Source: Gnetum montanum
Lineage: Eukaryota; Streptophyta; Gnetopsida; Gnetales; Gnetaceae
Assembly (NCBI GenBank): GCA_015680685.1
Contig: MNCI01029622.1
Coordinates: 389,389 to 432,280 of the forward strand
Reading direction: 5' to 3'
Length of the DNA stretch: 42,892 nucleotides
The notes beneath the pieces are model-generated. The model was not told the DNA's origin and did no database searches. It saw only the letters and a program-made list of their open reading frames with translations. Below are positions 31,641-42,892 of this stretch, one piece after another; position 1 is the stretch's first letter; every line of letters begins with the position of its first letter. The position numbers were made by a program, and so were the translations under genes.

Positions 31641-34136
31641 GTCCTACACAAAAAAATCACACCATTAAAACCACATTTTAACACTTAGAATTTCTTGAAT
31701 GACATTGGCAAACATCCTAGTTGGAGCTGCAATTATCCACTTGTACAAAACTCTAAGGTGCTGGATAAAGTTCATTTGAGGAATTTTCTAACAACATAAT
31801 TACAACCTTTACAACTAGACATCATAGCCAAAAATCATAACTTTCACAACATCATAGCCAAATTTTGCCTAAGTTTAAAATAACATTTACACAAAAACAC
31901 CCTAAAACCTAGAAAATGGTCATAGAACAACATTTACTAAAAATAGTAAAAATATTTTAAAACATGTGAGACCAGGTTTAGAGGATTATTTACTTCTTTA
32001 AACAACCTGAAGAGCATAGGGCATTGACAAGAAAAATCCTTAAGCATGTCATGTTTTCCATCTCGAAGGGGTAACTTGATACAACCATAATAAAGCCCAA
32101 TTTACGTAGCCTTAATGAAAAATCCATAAAAAATCCATTACAGCTTGGATTTTATTAATTCCACCACTAAAAGAATCTTGAAATCATAAACCTCATAGCC
32201 ATAGCTAAAGAAATCCAAAACCCATAGCCATTTTTGCATAAAACATAGCCAAATTCACATAAACATAGTCATCATCAAAACCCCCGTTTCATGCAAAGTT
32301 GGTAAAAAATTCATCAAAAAATTTATTTTAGGTCCAAATGAAGTGATTGCACGACCATTTGAAATATTAAATTGATCCTTCTTTTTCCATGACCTTAGAA
32401 AATTCAAAAATCTTGCAATTTCTTCAAAAAAAATTCGTGAATGTTCATGAAAAATTGAAAAATAGAAAAAACATCAAGTGTACAATGTAACCAAAATGGT
32501 CAAATCTCCATCATTACAACTCCAAATTGAACAAAACCATAGTCAACTGAAACCTTAAACATAGCCATAAAACAAAAAATCATAGATTTTAACAATGACT
32601 AGCTATTTTCATGACAAGAAATTCAAAACTATGCTTGATTTTTTCACCAAAAGTATTTAAAAACACATAAAATTTACAAAACCTAAGTTAATATAGCCAT
32701 GAATTGACTATGATACAAGAGTCATAGATGAGTTTTAGGCTACATAAAATATTTTAAAAATAGCCAAACAACCTTAAACCCAAATTAGAGACCATCAAAA
32801 TATAATACAAGATTTTCTCCAATTTTAATTTTGATGAATATTATAGCCTGGATCTAAGAAGATGACTCCATCCATAAATTGATGAAAAAAAAGCACATGT
32901 AAAATAACAAATCTAATTTTTAAAGTGAATCAAATGAATCCAAAATAATTGAATGACCTTAGATCCACATAAAAACTAGCAAAATAAAAGATAGGATTTT
33001 TTTAGAATCTAATTCTATCAACCACCCTAGAATAGATATGAAGAAATGATCTTGTTCCCACCTAAGAAAACTACAAAAATGGCCTAATGTTTTACCTTTT
33101 TCGACCTCCAAAATGATCAATTTTGATAGATTTGGCCTTGTGCTACCTTGGGAAGGCCCTAGAAATCCCAATTTTAACACTTTGGATGTAATGAAACCTA
33201 TTTTCATTAGTATCTCTACTACATCTACATTTCCTAGCATGGATGGCATATCTATGCTTCAATGGGGGTTCCTAGGGGATGAAATTGAAGCTAACACTAG
33301 CTTATCATCTTCCCTAGTCCACTACACTAACATGAAAGTCACTAGGAGTCAAAAACCATTCAAAATGATCTTTCGAATTCATCCACCCATCCCATCCATG
33401 CTAAGGGCCACGCTATCCACATTGGCTAGCATGGATCTTGTGTGGATAGCCTAAAAACCTTACTTTCTTAGCTCAAATAGCCTCATACCAGCCTTGATTA
33501 ATGCCTAAACTCATCTATGACTCTTGTAGCCTAAAACCATGGTCAACTAAGGCCTAAAACTTGTAAAATTTAATCCTTTTTAATCATATTTTGATCAAGA
33601 TTCACTATATGTATCACACTTTGCCTTATTTTGATCAAGATTCATAGTATGACCTATTTTGACCATTGTTGTAGTATTAACCTTGTGTAGCCTCAATACT
33701 ACATCTATCACAATGCATTTTCCTTTATTCTCTACATTATAGCATTGTATGGTCTTGTTTAGCCTTTCATTAGTATTAAATGGTGGGGTTTGACCTTCCC
33801 TAACTACCATTTGGAACCATGTGAGCATGACCTACTAAGGCCTTAAACTAGCATCATGGCCCATCATGGGTTTAAACTAGCAAGCTTGTAAGATTAATTA
33901 ACTTTATTTTACCTTGTCATCCATTATCTTGTTTCAATCATATTTAGCCTTTTCTTGACCTTTGTTTAGCCTTCATTTCATTTTATTGATTTCTTTCTAT
34001 CTCTTATATCCTTATACAACTTTTTCCCCTTGTGTTTGCCTTTTATAGCATGAATTTACATAATTCTATAGCATTTTGATATTATTTACTCATCTTTACC
34101 CAAGTGCCACTTAATGTGCATATGGTTGACATGCAG
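31641..34136. other. AT-rich interval between antisense gene and RT, element C
   Basis: Long run of catagccaaa-type sequence without coding homology. 33,230-33,440 holds motifs like those of C's LTR (cctagcatggatgg, gctagcatggatcttgtgtgg). 33,820-33,885 holds two junction-repeat copies (ggccttaaactagcat, gggtttaaactagcaa). It ends with the acceptor-like TTGACATGCAG at 34,136. The + and - ORFs at 32,959-33,454 are unsupported. Confidence 0.45.
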
Positions 34137-34998
34137 GACTAAAGTATGAGTACTTGGAAGTAAATCAATTTTCCTTTGAGCCTAAGTGGGCCTTATGGTG
34201 GTGTAGAATGTTGTATCAACCATGATTACCTAGATCTTGAGCCTAAAAGTCTTGTCCACCACATAGCTACAATAGAGAAACCTCTAGAATGGCTTGAAAA
34301 CCTAGTTAAAACCCTTGACCTAGATACTAACAACATTATTGAAGACTTTCTCATTGATGTTCTTGTCACAACACATAGTTGTGAGGAGAAAGTCCTTAAA
34401 CTAAGTTCCTAACTAGAACCTCAATAGGCTTTAGACATCACCAAGGTCTTACAAGAAAACATTAAGGCATTCACTTGGTCATATGAAGATATAACAAGCC
34501 TAGACCCATGCCTAGTATAACATGACATCATACTTGATCCTAGCATTAGAACAGTTAACCAAAATGTTTGCAAGATTAGACTTGATTTGGCCCTTTTAGT
34601 CCATGATGAGATCACAATGCTATACCAAGTAGGTTCCATTAAGGTTATTAGCTATGTAGAATGAGTATCTAGTATAGTGGTAGTCCCCAAGAAGAATGGG
34701 AGTATCCATATTTGCATTGATTTATGAGACCTAAATAAGACTACCATCAAGGATGACTTTTCTTTGCCTAGTATTGATCAACTTATCAATAACATGGCTA
34801 GGCATGTGTTATTATACATTATGGAAGGATTCTCAGGATATAAGCAAATTAGGATCAACCTAAAATATCAACTTAGCATGAACTTCACGATTATTTAGGG
34901 TACCTTTTTCTATACCATGAAGCCCTTTGAGCTTAAAAAATGCAGGGGCAATCTACCAATGAGCCATAACATATATATTTAGTTATTGCATGCTAGGT
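34137..34998 (+). pseudogene. pol: RT region of Tat element C, broken at about 34,998
   Basis: Homologous to A from about 5,724 to 6,575: GPYGGVECCINHDYLDLEPKS, a decayed block with LDP near 34,500, VPKKNGSIHICIDL, then IKDDFSLPSIDQL and a FYTMKPFELK-like block near 34,910. Similarity to A and B stops at gcatgctag (34,998), before the YVDD motif. The next piece of this pol is the RNase H fragment at 39,870. About 615 bp of RT/RNase H is missing between them. Confidence 0.8.
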
Positions 34999-36984
34999 TT
35001 TCCTAAGTCATTCGATCACACCTTGAGTAGGACCTTCTTGTTGTTCACATTTCGGGGCCATCTGCAATCACGCAGGGCCAATTGTTAGTAAGGTTGTTAC
35101 CAAAGTTAAGTTATACCTTACTACTTGCCTTAATAGATTTACTTTATTTTCATGTGATGTAAATTATTGGAAGAACATGTCCCCGAAAGATTATAATGTT
35201 AAGCCCTCTTTGCTTAGGTGGTTTCCAAATTTAATTTTTTGGTATAGCTACGGGGATGAAATTGTTTTTGACATCTTCTATTCTTAATTTCACAACTAAT
35301 TACACTTAAAGATGTCCTTTGGGAAATGATGAATTTCAAAAAATTTATGTGCTATTCAGCATGTGCCCCTCCCCCATGACTAAGCTGAACATTGTGGGTC
35401 CAAGTAGATTCAGACGGAATGAAAATTGGAGTACCAGTGAGCAAGATACAGGTATAAAAGCAAGGGTCTCACAATCACAAGTCGTAGAGAAAAAATTCAA
35501 AAACTCCCCGCGTGAATAGTTGCAAACGATGTTGATTAGCATAGGAGATTCATGTATATATATTTTCATCAAAGTTAGGGCACTTAGAGAATGTACCAAA
35601 TTTTTAATAATTCTTTGAAATTAAACAAACTAAACTAAGGACATCTAGACAATTGTTAAAAGGTTCTAGGGTAATTCAACTAGTTCTGAAGGCACGAAAA
35701 TTATGATGGTATGGAATTTATCAATAAGGGCCTCAAATGGTAGAGAAAAGGGCTATGTGATGATTCATAGGAATGTTGAATCAGAGGGATAGTAAGAGGG
35801 AAAGAACATTATGAAAAATTATGCTGAGGGTAAGAAATGGTGTGTGGGAGCTATGTCAGAAGTGAAGATTACACAAGTGGATCCTCCCCAAAGTAGGTTC
35901 TTACCTATAATGCCCTTGTGTAACCACACTTAAAGTGTCCGTGGGCACTAGAAGGGTTAAATGTAATCCTCACTGACTCCACAAAACACACACATGCAAA
36001 TATCACTGGAATGACGTAAGAATTCTATGTTACATGGGACAAGAGCTACAATTATATGAACAGTGAGATGAGATGAAGTATAGAAGGGATCATAGAGATT
36101 GGGACATGAGGTAACTGACCCAGGGTATAGCGAATCCTGCATGAAAAGCATGATTAACATGTCATTAACCCATCATTCCAAGATTAGGACCAAGTCCATC
36201 CTTTTAATCAGTGACATTGCATCATTTCATCCCATGATGGACAACTATGAGAGTGCCATAACAACAAGGCATACGATCACTTGACATTTTGTTCAAGGGA
36301 GGAATGATTTTTGTTTTGTGGCACTTTTCTTTTGATTTTATTTTCTCTTTCTTTTTTTTTCTTTTTGAATACTGAATCCAGAGAAGTTTCCAACCTTCAG
36401 GCATGGGTGCATGTCTTTCCAGTGGGACCCCCTAGAACAACATTGGATTTTTGAGTGCCCCTTTGATTACTCTTACTCCCATTTTTCATTAAATCTACAA
36501 GGATCTTAGTACAACCACGTTGCATGATAACTCCCACAGATGTCACCAAAGAGAATTCCCAAGTCCCCTTGATTTCACACCCTAATCATTCCCTCTTGGT
36601 CCATCCTTCTTCATTCTAGTTACAATGAACACAAAATTAATTTTAATTTTTAAAAATGTCAAAAATATCACTATACCCTTGAACAGAACCTCTTATTTGT
36701 AGAGTGGATGTGTGGGTGTAATGAGCTCACTATCTAAATAATTTATCACTCAAGACTCGATAACATAGAACACACCTCAACCAACAAGCCACATGAGTGT
36801 TTATTCATAGATGAGATTACTTATAAAAAATGTGAAAAGACAAAAAGATAAAAATATAAAACAAGAAATTGAAAAATAAAAACTAGAAAAAAAATTTGTA
36901 AAATTATATAAAATGAAAAGTATTTATTAATCCTACTTGTTATTTAGAATGGGGGATATCCCTCATAGCTAAACTATTGAGGAT
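34999..36984. other. Unassigned sequence between element C's RT and element E's gag
   Basis: About 2 kb of mixed composition, less CpG-depleted than C. No RT, integrase, gag or LTR homology was recognised on either strand. Small ORFs (35,319-35,599; 35,957-36,284; 36,222-36,404) have no recognisable product. If E were complete, its pol and 3' LTR would lie here, but I see neither. Confidence 0.3.
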
Positions 36985-38868
36985 GGAAAGGATTAATAAA
37001 TGACAATGGGGATCCTTGCATGTTGGAAATATTGGAACTTAGCTGTACTTACCCCATCGGGTTTCACACACCTGATTGTAGTAAGCATAGTGGGGTAATT
37101 TATGAGATGTGGTTTTTGGATAACGAGTTGACCCACTATGATATTTGAGACCATTAAATGGTATGCAAGGATTGGGATGTTGCCTTCCATGATTGTGTTC
37201 ATTGGGCCATATGGTTGTTGGAGTGTTAGTTGGTGGCCCTGATGAAGTGACATGAGACGTTGGATTCGAAGGTAAGGGTGCACCACAATGTTGGACTTGT
37301 GCTAAGTTGGAGGGTGTAGTGGCCTCAAAATGATGTTGGCCCTTCTTACGGTCATGTTTAAAGAAGGGATGCTTTTGATGTGGAGGAGGCTTCTCACTGC
37401 TATTGGAAGTAGTAGTATAAGTTACGTTCATGGGTTGTTGTGGTGGTGATGTAGAAGGAGGGAAAGTATAAGAATGCTGAAAGTTAGGAGAAGTGTAAGG
37501 TGCACAAGGCAGTGGTTGTGTTGAAGACATGGGCTGATAGTATAGAGGAGAATGGTACTGTGGTGAGATAAAGTGCATTGGCCCAGTTGGAGAAATAGGA
37601 TGTTGAACAAGATAAGCATTTGGGTTTGGATGATATGAACGGTGTCTCCAGTTTAGTGGTGGTCTCCCCCATGATTGGGATTGTTGCCACTATGATCGAA
37701 CACAGTATCTCTGTACGAACTCTAGATGTAATGTGTCTCACTAATGCTCATGTAAATGTAACAATATTGGGCATTGGCCTTTGAGGTGATCGTACAGGCA
37801 TACGTTGCATTCATACGTATGATTGGCAGTTGAGCTCTTATTTTCCTTATCCCTTCTTTCTGATTGTCTAATGTTTTTTCTTACTTCTTGGGTTGTCAAA
37901 ACTCTATCTCCAATAATGTTGATAAATTCTCCACACTTTTGATACGTCCATTCCAACATCTTATTGATCTTTTCCTTAACTTCCTCTAACGATTGTTGTA
38001 CTAGCAAAGATGGTTCTTTCTCCTTGTGATAGGTTGATTTCTCCTTGTTATGATTATGGACCTTTGTTAAGTTGAGATTTTGGTCCCGTTGATGTTTTTC
38101 AACACTCTCCCATCTAGCCAATTCTCCTTCTTCTTTTGCTACTCGCTTAACAAGCTCTTGGACTTGATGAGTTCATAGTTCATATAGTTGACCTTGGGCA
38201 TACATCCCTAGGGTTTCTCTTGTTGCATCACGAAGCCCATCAATGATATGTACATTAGCCTTTCCTTAGAAAACCCATGGCCTAGACAATTGTTTAATAG
38301 TGCATAATATCTTTCTAAGGCCATGTCCAAGGGCTCATGTTTTTCTTGTTTTCACTCTTGGATTTCTTTGATATCTTTTGTTAAAAAATTCTACCATTTT
38401 TGACCAACATTGTATTGAGTTTGGTTTTAATGATCTATAGCATACTTTTTCTTGGCCAATGAGTGTCATAGGGAAGAGCTTGAGTTTTTTCCAATCTTTC
38501 TCAATGTTGTTCCGTGTACAGGAATCATAGAAGGCTTGTAAATGTTGATGCGGATCTAATTCATAGCCTCCTAAAAAATTGGGAAAGTTGTTTAAATCGA
38601 GCCTGGGTAGATGGCTCTCTTTATAATGCCTACGTGAGATTTGAATAGCCTCTTGTATTTGCATTAAGCTTGTAGTGGCCAGTGGGGATTCATCATCGTC
38701 AAGTAAGTTATACTTTCATGTGTTGGGATGATGTTTCCTTCTTTTCTATTTATAGGAAACCCCCACCTCGAATTGCATACTCCAATCTTCATTTTCATCT
38801 AATTCATTGGTTCTCCAATGAACTGCCTCACTAGATGTGGCATTATCATAGTCTTGTAGGCGAGGCAT
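36985..38868 (-). pseudogene. gag: gag of Athila-like element E
   Basis: A start at 38,868 (MPRLQDYDNATSSEAVHW) leads to the retrotransposon gag core LNNFPNFLGGYELDPHQHLQAF, then KLFPMTLIGQEKVCYRSL and FFNKRYQRNPRV (38,335-38,664). A zinc-knuckle-like CNVCLYDHLKGQC (CX2CX3HX4C) is at about 37,772-37,811. A Pro/Thr/His-rich tail continues down to about 37,040. The core matches element F (QFEGGYNFDP, NHLQAFQDAC). A few stops and frame changes are present. No protease or RT follows. Confidence 0.75.
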
Positions 38869-38990
38869 GGTTGTGAAGTTTTGTGTGAATTCATATGTGA
38901 CTTTTTATAATTAATTCTTCTTAAAAGATATATTTTTAATTTCTATATAGCAACCTTGTATGATATAACTAATCTAGATAACTATCACCG

Positions 38991-39009
38991 TCCTCGGCAA
39001 TGGTGCCAA
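38991..39009 (-). other. Primer binding site of element E (tRNA-Asp-like)
   Basis: The - strand reads TTGGCACCATTGCCGAGGA right after the LTR end CTCATCA. It differs from the complement of the plant tRNA-Asp 3' end, as I recall it, only by G-to-A changes. Confidence 0.7.
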
Positions 39010-39869
39010 TGATGAGTGGCGAGGTACCCCTACACTCAACCATATGAATACAAGTGTTACACGCATGATCTAATCGAACTCTGTAGATGGACTAGTTGTG
39101 GCATCTAGATAGTTAGCCTTAGGTCGTAGTTCGTTGTCTTCCCATATGGACTAGTATTAGCTTTGTCACGTATGGTTTAGTCCAGAGTGAGGTGTATGAT
39201 GGGTTTCTAATCTAATGCTACTCTTGAAGGCAATTGAAAGTGATATTATCTAAGCTAAGAGAGAAAGGATGAGAGAATCTAATCTAGCCTAAGTGCAATG
39301 AGCATCTGTTCCTTGATTATCCATACACATCTTGGACTTCGTGCATGACTACCACTGGGATTACCAAGCGTAGATCCTAGGTACGCTATTGGATTGCCAA
39401 GTAGTCACACTTAAGTGCTTGTAATCAAGTCATACTCATTTCACATTTTAACATGAGATAAGGGTGAGAGAGACTAACTAGGAAAGTAGTAAATAACAAT
39501 TAATTATAAAATTAAACTAAGTCAATGCTACAATGATGAAGTAATCTCAATATTTATTTCTAGTCATGTGTGTGTCCAAGTATGTTACACTTGAATAAGG
39601 ATGTCGTACAATTACAATCACCACACTACAGGCATACACTGGAAAATAATTCTATCTCTAGAGAGATAAAACTGCCAGAGTCTAGCTAAGGTCTAAATCT
39701 AAGTTGCAAAAAAAGGGAGAGCTGCTTCTTATTTATAAACATTGTGGTGGGCCACGATATTGTGTATGCGATATCACGGCTAGGGCTGCAATATCGTATC
39801 GGTTGTGATATCATGGGTGTGATATTGTGGGTGTGTTATTGCAGCTGTCAGCAAATTCATGACTCATCA
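39010..39869 (-). mobile_element. 5' LTR of Athila-like element E (860 bp)
   Basis: Reading on -, it starts TGATGAGTCATG and ends GGTACCTCGCCACTCATCA before the primer site. A TATA box (TATAAATA) is at 39,737-39,730. Upstream of it, 39,750-39,845 has repeated GATATCACGG/GATATTGTGG units. The outer end directly abuts an RNase H fragment of element C. Confidence 0.75.
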
Positions 39870-40006
39870 TCTTTTCATTGCTGAAGTGGAAACACTACCT
39901 CTTCAGAAGCCAAGTTGACATCATTTGCAAAGATAACATGCTTAGAGTGATAACAACCAACATTTATGAGAGTAGTTATATGGCCCAATCAAAATTCATA
40001 ACCATG
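39870..40006 (+). pseudogene. RNase H fragment of element C trapped between LTRs E and F
   Basis: An open frame of about 45 codons (FSLLKWKHYLF, VDIICKDNMLRVITTNIYESS) matches A at about 7,190-7,320 (FSLKKWRHYLF, ISCKDNVLRAITGNIYESS). It touches LTR E on one side and LTR F on the other. It is the only remnant of C's pol right of 34,998. Confidence 0.8.
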
Positions 40007-40834
40007 TGATGAACCACCATTTTATGTTAATCTTGATGTTGGGTACGCGATGTTGGAGTCGTGACGTGAGATCAGGGTCTTGATGTGATGTTGCATAATT
40101 GACATTGGAGCATCTACCCTAGGTCTTTAAATACTACACCTAGGCTCTCATTTTGAGTTAGTTTTTAGTCATGCTTAGTTAGAGTAGTGAAGCTCTTGCA
40201 ATTTATTTTCCTTAGAGTTAGAATATTTTTTGGATACCCACAGAAGGGGTCTAAAGTGTGTACAATTCTTTGTTCAAGCATTGATGTACCTAAGTGTTAA
40301 CAATCCTTGGAGCACTAAGAATAGCTTAATATTTTCTTTAATGAATTTTACTTTCTTATTCTTTACTTTAATGCATTTGATTAAGTGATTTATTTCTAAT
40401 AGTTAATGAACACAAGCATGACCACTTCGAGCATTCATATAGTAGTTAGTAACATAGCAATTCTTAATGTTTGGTAGCCAAGTAGTGTTATATGTGTTTA
40501 GGATGTGTTCAGAAAAGTGGGATGGTTACTTGTGTTAGGCTAGCTAGGCAATAGATAAATTAGATCTTCAATTACTCTACTCTTCATTCTTGTTGTAGGT
40601 AATTACATCCATAAAACATAAAATGACAAAAATTCATATGCCTCAATTACATTTAAACCATACCCTTGAGCCTCACAAGTGTAGTTTGGAAGACAATGAA
40701 TGTTCTCAATGCCATTTCACTTCCTAGAGAAACCAATGTATGAGATAAATATAGGTCCACAAAATTCAACTGGATTGTGCGTAACACCTTAGTGATTCAT
40801 ATGGTTGGACGTAGGGGTACCTCACCACTCATTA
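40007..40834 (+). mobile_element. 5' LTR of Athila-like element F (828 bp)
   Basis: Starts TGATGAACCACC and ends GGGGTACCTCACCACTCATTA (terminal CA decayed to TA), followed by a primer site. TTTAAATA at 40,126-40,133 is the likely TATA box. Upstream are gcgatgttgg/gtgatgttgc repeats. The end block CATATGGTTG...GGGGTACCTC is shared with D and E. Confidence 0.75.
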
Positions 40835-40855
40835 TTGGCACTATCTCTAGGGACC
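40835..40855 (+). other. Primer binding site of element F
   Basis: TTGGCACTATCTCTAGGGACC directly follows the LTR. It keeps the first bases of the tRNA-Asp-like site of E but diverges in the middle. Confidence 0.55.
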
Positions 40856-40995
40856 TTTTTGTTGTTTTGTGTGCTATCTAGGACCTAGTGAAAAGTATTT
40901 AAATCATTATAATGAACCTGAAAGTCATATCTTATTTCACAATTACTACAAAAAATTCTCAAAGCACACTATGATTTTTATTTCGCTAATCGAAA

Positions 40996-42440
40996 ATGTC
41001 TTCTTCTCATAGGAGCACTTCTCCACCCAACGTTGATAATGTTTGTTTGACAAAGCCTCAATAGTACTGAATCATATATACTCACCCTAATGAGTATGTG
41101 TCAAACTTCACCTTCATCCTACACTAGGATGGATAGGTGTGGTAGTGTGACATTGAGGGCAACATTGTGTTGTCGCCTGATCATGCTACTCCTACAATGC
41201 TCTATCAAATGGTTGCATGATGTGGTCTTCAAAACCATCCTAGGGAGTATAATGTGGAAGATGTTAATACTAGGGATTATCATCCCACCAAATCATAACA
41301 CCTATGGATTGGTAGCTGGAACAATGCTATGAGGTTTTGAAGGGAAAAGGACTTAATGATCCTTCATTTCTATTATACTAACAAGCTAGTGGAGAACCCT
41401 TCTCTAGGGGTTTTTCATACAATGATGCTTCTCTCTTTGACTTTAATGATGAGGGTCAAAACTAGAATCTACACTCCATAATTCACAATCTTGATTTTGG
41501 TAAAAAAGGATCTAATGACAAAGAAGGATTTCGAGGTGCAAGCCAACACAATGATGCAAACTAGAAGCAAGATTGTGATCATGGTCACGATGGCTAAAGA
41601 GGTAGTAATAGGAATCATGATGGTGTTGGTTCTCCTTCCTCTTCCCCTTCATCATCATCATCTTCTTCTACCTCTAATTATGACTGCAAAAGATGAGATC
41701 ATGATGGAAGTAGCCAAAATGAACAAAATGACCAACAAGACCACGATAATCAAGGAGATCATCAAGATAGGCAAGATCATAGGTGCAAACATTCAAAAGA
41801 GGCACATTTCCATAAATGAAGGGATAGTAGAGGACATTATAGGAACCATGATCAAGGCCTCAATGAGCCTCTATTTACTACTTGAAGCATGCTTAACATC
41901 GTTAAGAGACAAAATCACAACAAGCCATGTGAAAGATTGTTGGATAAAATGGTTATACATGAACAATATTCCTCAATTTGAAGGAGGATATAACTTTGAT
42001 CCATAGAATCATCTTCAAGCTTTCCAAGATGCATGTGCCTTGGAAAAAATAGAGAATGAGTGGTAGAAATTAAAGTTTCTCCCAAGGACACTTATAAAAG
42101 AAGCGGAGAATTGGTATCAGTCTTTAGAATCTGAATCTATCAAATAATGGAGTACCATGCTCAAGTTATTCAATGATATGTATCAAAAATACTCTAGGGT
42201 TTCCAAATTAAGGAAGAAAATTCAAGGGTAAAAACAAGGAACACACAAACCCTTTAATGCTACCATTGGTTGATACTATGACTTAATGCATAAATGCCCT
42301 AGCCATGGTTATTGTCAATTGGCTCAACTTCACCACATTGCAGATGAGCTTCATAATGAAATAAGGAAAATCCTTGGTGTCTATGCCCAAGGGAGATTGT
42401 TAAAACTACCTACTTGTCAAGTACAACAATTAATAGAGTA
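40996..42440 (+). pseudogene. gag: gag of Athila-like element F
   Basis: The N-terminus MSSSHRSTSPPN and NEYVSNFTFILH match element D. A low-complexity Ser, then His/Asp/Gln-rich stretch spans 41,640-41,830. The gag core (NNIPQFEGGYNFDP, NHLQAFQDAC, KFLPRTLIKEAENWYQSLES, FNDMYQKYSRV) spans 41,960-42,230 and matches E. A further part reads to YAQGRLLKLPTCQVQQLIE. Several in-frame stops are present. The ORF at 41,491-42,006 mixes frames and is not the gag frame throughout. Similarity ends at about 42,440. Confidence 0.75.
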
Positions 42441-42442
42441 GG

Positions 42443-42892
42443 TGTTGATGACCGTTTGGGACGCAACTACCAACGAGTGTCCTCGAAAAGGATTTAGGTG
42501 CCTGCTAGTCTCTGGCAACACCAAGGCCCAGATACCTCCAAATCAACTCAGTAGTTACTGTGAGTATGTGTGTGTGCTATTGCGGCGTGCGGTTGTGACA
42601 AATGTAATGATTGCGTTGCGTGTAAACTACAAATGACTTACTTTAAAGAGATTCAGCCAACTTTGCCAAGTACTGTGAGTTGTTGAAAATCTTCTATTTT
42701 GTTCAACTGCCTAGTCTACGCGGTCCTTATAATACCTACTTGTAACAAATAAAATCTTGCAAAAACATTTGAGCACAACTCCGCAATCTGCTCCTAATTT
42801 TCCCCAGAGAAAGAAATAGTTCCACAGGAAAACTAGAAATAGAGCAAGATTTAATGGAAATAGACAGAAAAGAAAAGAAAGCAGATTTGTGT
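42443..42892. other. Different sequence after gag F, possibly the start of another LTR
   Basis: At 42,443 the sequence changes abruptly to TGTTGATGACCG..., with more CpG and no gag match. TGTTG starts are common for plant LTRs, and the five bases before it are gtagg. Only 450 bp are visible, so neither a second end nor coding sequence can be checked. A TATA-like ttataatac is at about 42,727. Confidence 0.3.

Noticed and set aside
32959-33249. - strand ORF with a donor-like AAAG|GTAAAA, a candidate exon 1 of C's antisense gene
   Set aside because: No convincing residue match to exon 1 of A, and the position is too far from exon 2 to accept without transcript data.
34041-34052. TATAAAAGG on the - strand, a possible antisense promoter of element C
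   Set aside because: It lies between the junction repeats and RT, the reverse of the order in A, and no exon 1-like frame follows it. Left unassigned.
41491-42006. 171-codon ORF with runs of Met/Ile/Leu/His
   Set aside because: The first part is an off-frame reading of a Ser/His/Asp-rich gag stretch. Only the last part coincides with the gag core.

Overview
This window is plant nuclear repeat DNA. It is a nest of Ty3/gypsy LTR retrotransposons of the Tat and Athila branches. I see no host gene, rRNA or tRNA. Evidence for a plant: dual RNase H (RT-linked plus a second, archaeal-type one) as in Tat/Ogre/Grande elements, a tRNA-Asp-like primer site as in Athila elements, and TATAAATA-type LTR promoters. 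The depth of nesting and the CpG loss in older copies suggest a large, slowly turned-over genome (gymnosperm, fern or large-genome angiosperm); the species cannot be fixed from this sequence.

Layout. (A) 1-11,742: a young, CpG-rich Tat-like element, + strand, cut by the left window edge. It has the end of gag-protease (1-357), a complete multi-exon gene on the opposite strand (828-5,035), RT-RNaseH-aRNaseH-integrase (5,724-9,210), a spacer, a polypurine tract and a 3' LTR (10,504-11,742). (B) 11,743-19,540: the 3' part of an older, CpG-depleted relative into which A inserted just upstream of B's RT; B ends in its own 3' LTR (17,872-19,540). (D) about 19,541-22,345: the 5' end of an Athila-like element on the - strand (gag start, primer site, LTR), whose gag is cut by B. 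(C) 22,351 to about 40,006: a third Tat-like element with 5' LTR, primer site, gag-protease, decayed antisense gene and RT, broken at about 34,998. (E) and (F): two Athila-like elements placed head to head, E on - (about 37,000-39,869) and F on + (40,007-42,440), around a 137-bp leftover of C's RNase H. From 42,443 a different, unidentified sequence begins.

The main result is the antisense gene in A. It has its own TATA box (5,165-5,171, - strand), a start codon at 5,035, eight exons joined by seven GT-AG introns whose phases all match, an acidic C-terminus, and an AATAAA signal 84 nt past the stop. It sits wholly between protease and RT, the interval where Ogre elements carry an intron. The protein would be about 968 residues and I do not recognise it; this copy has one premature TAG and one 1-bp frameshift. 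Element C carries the same gene in the same place, with at least three exon boundaries still readable. An internal region near this gene in each of the three Tat copies carries short motifs that resemble those in that copy's own LTR, which suggests sense and antisense promoters share regulatory sites. A conserved stem-loop spans the polypurine tract/LTR junction in A and B, with two paired-base changes that keep pairing.
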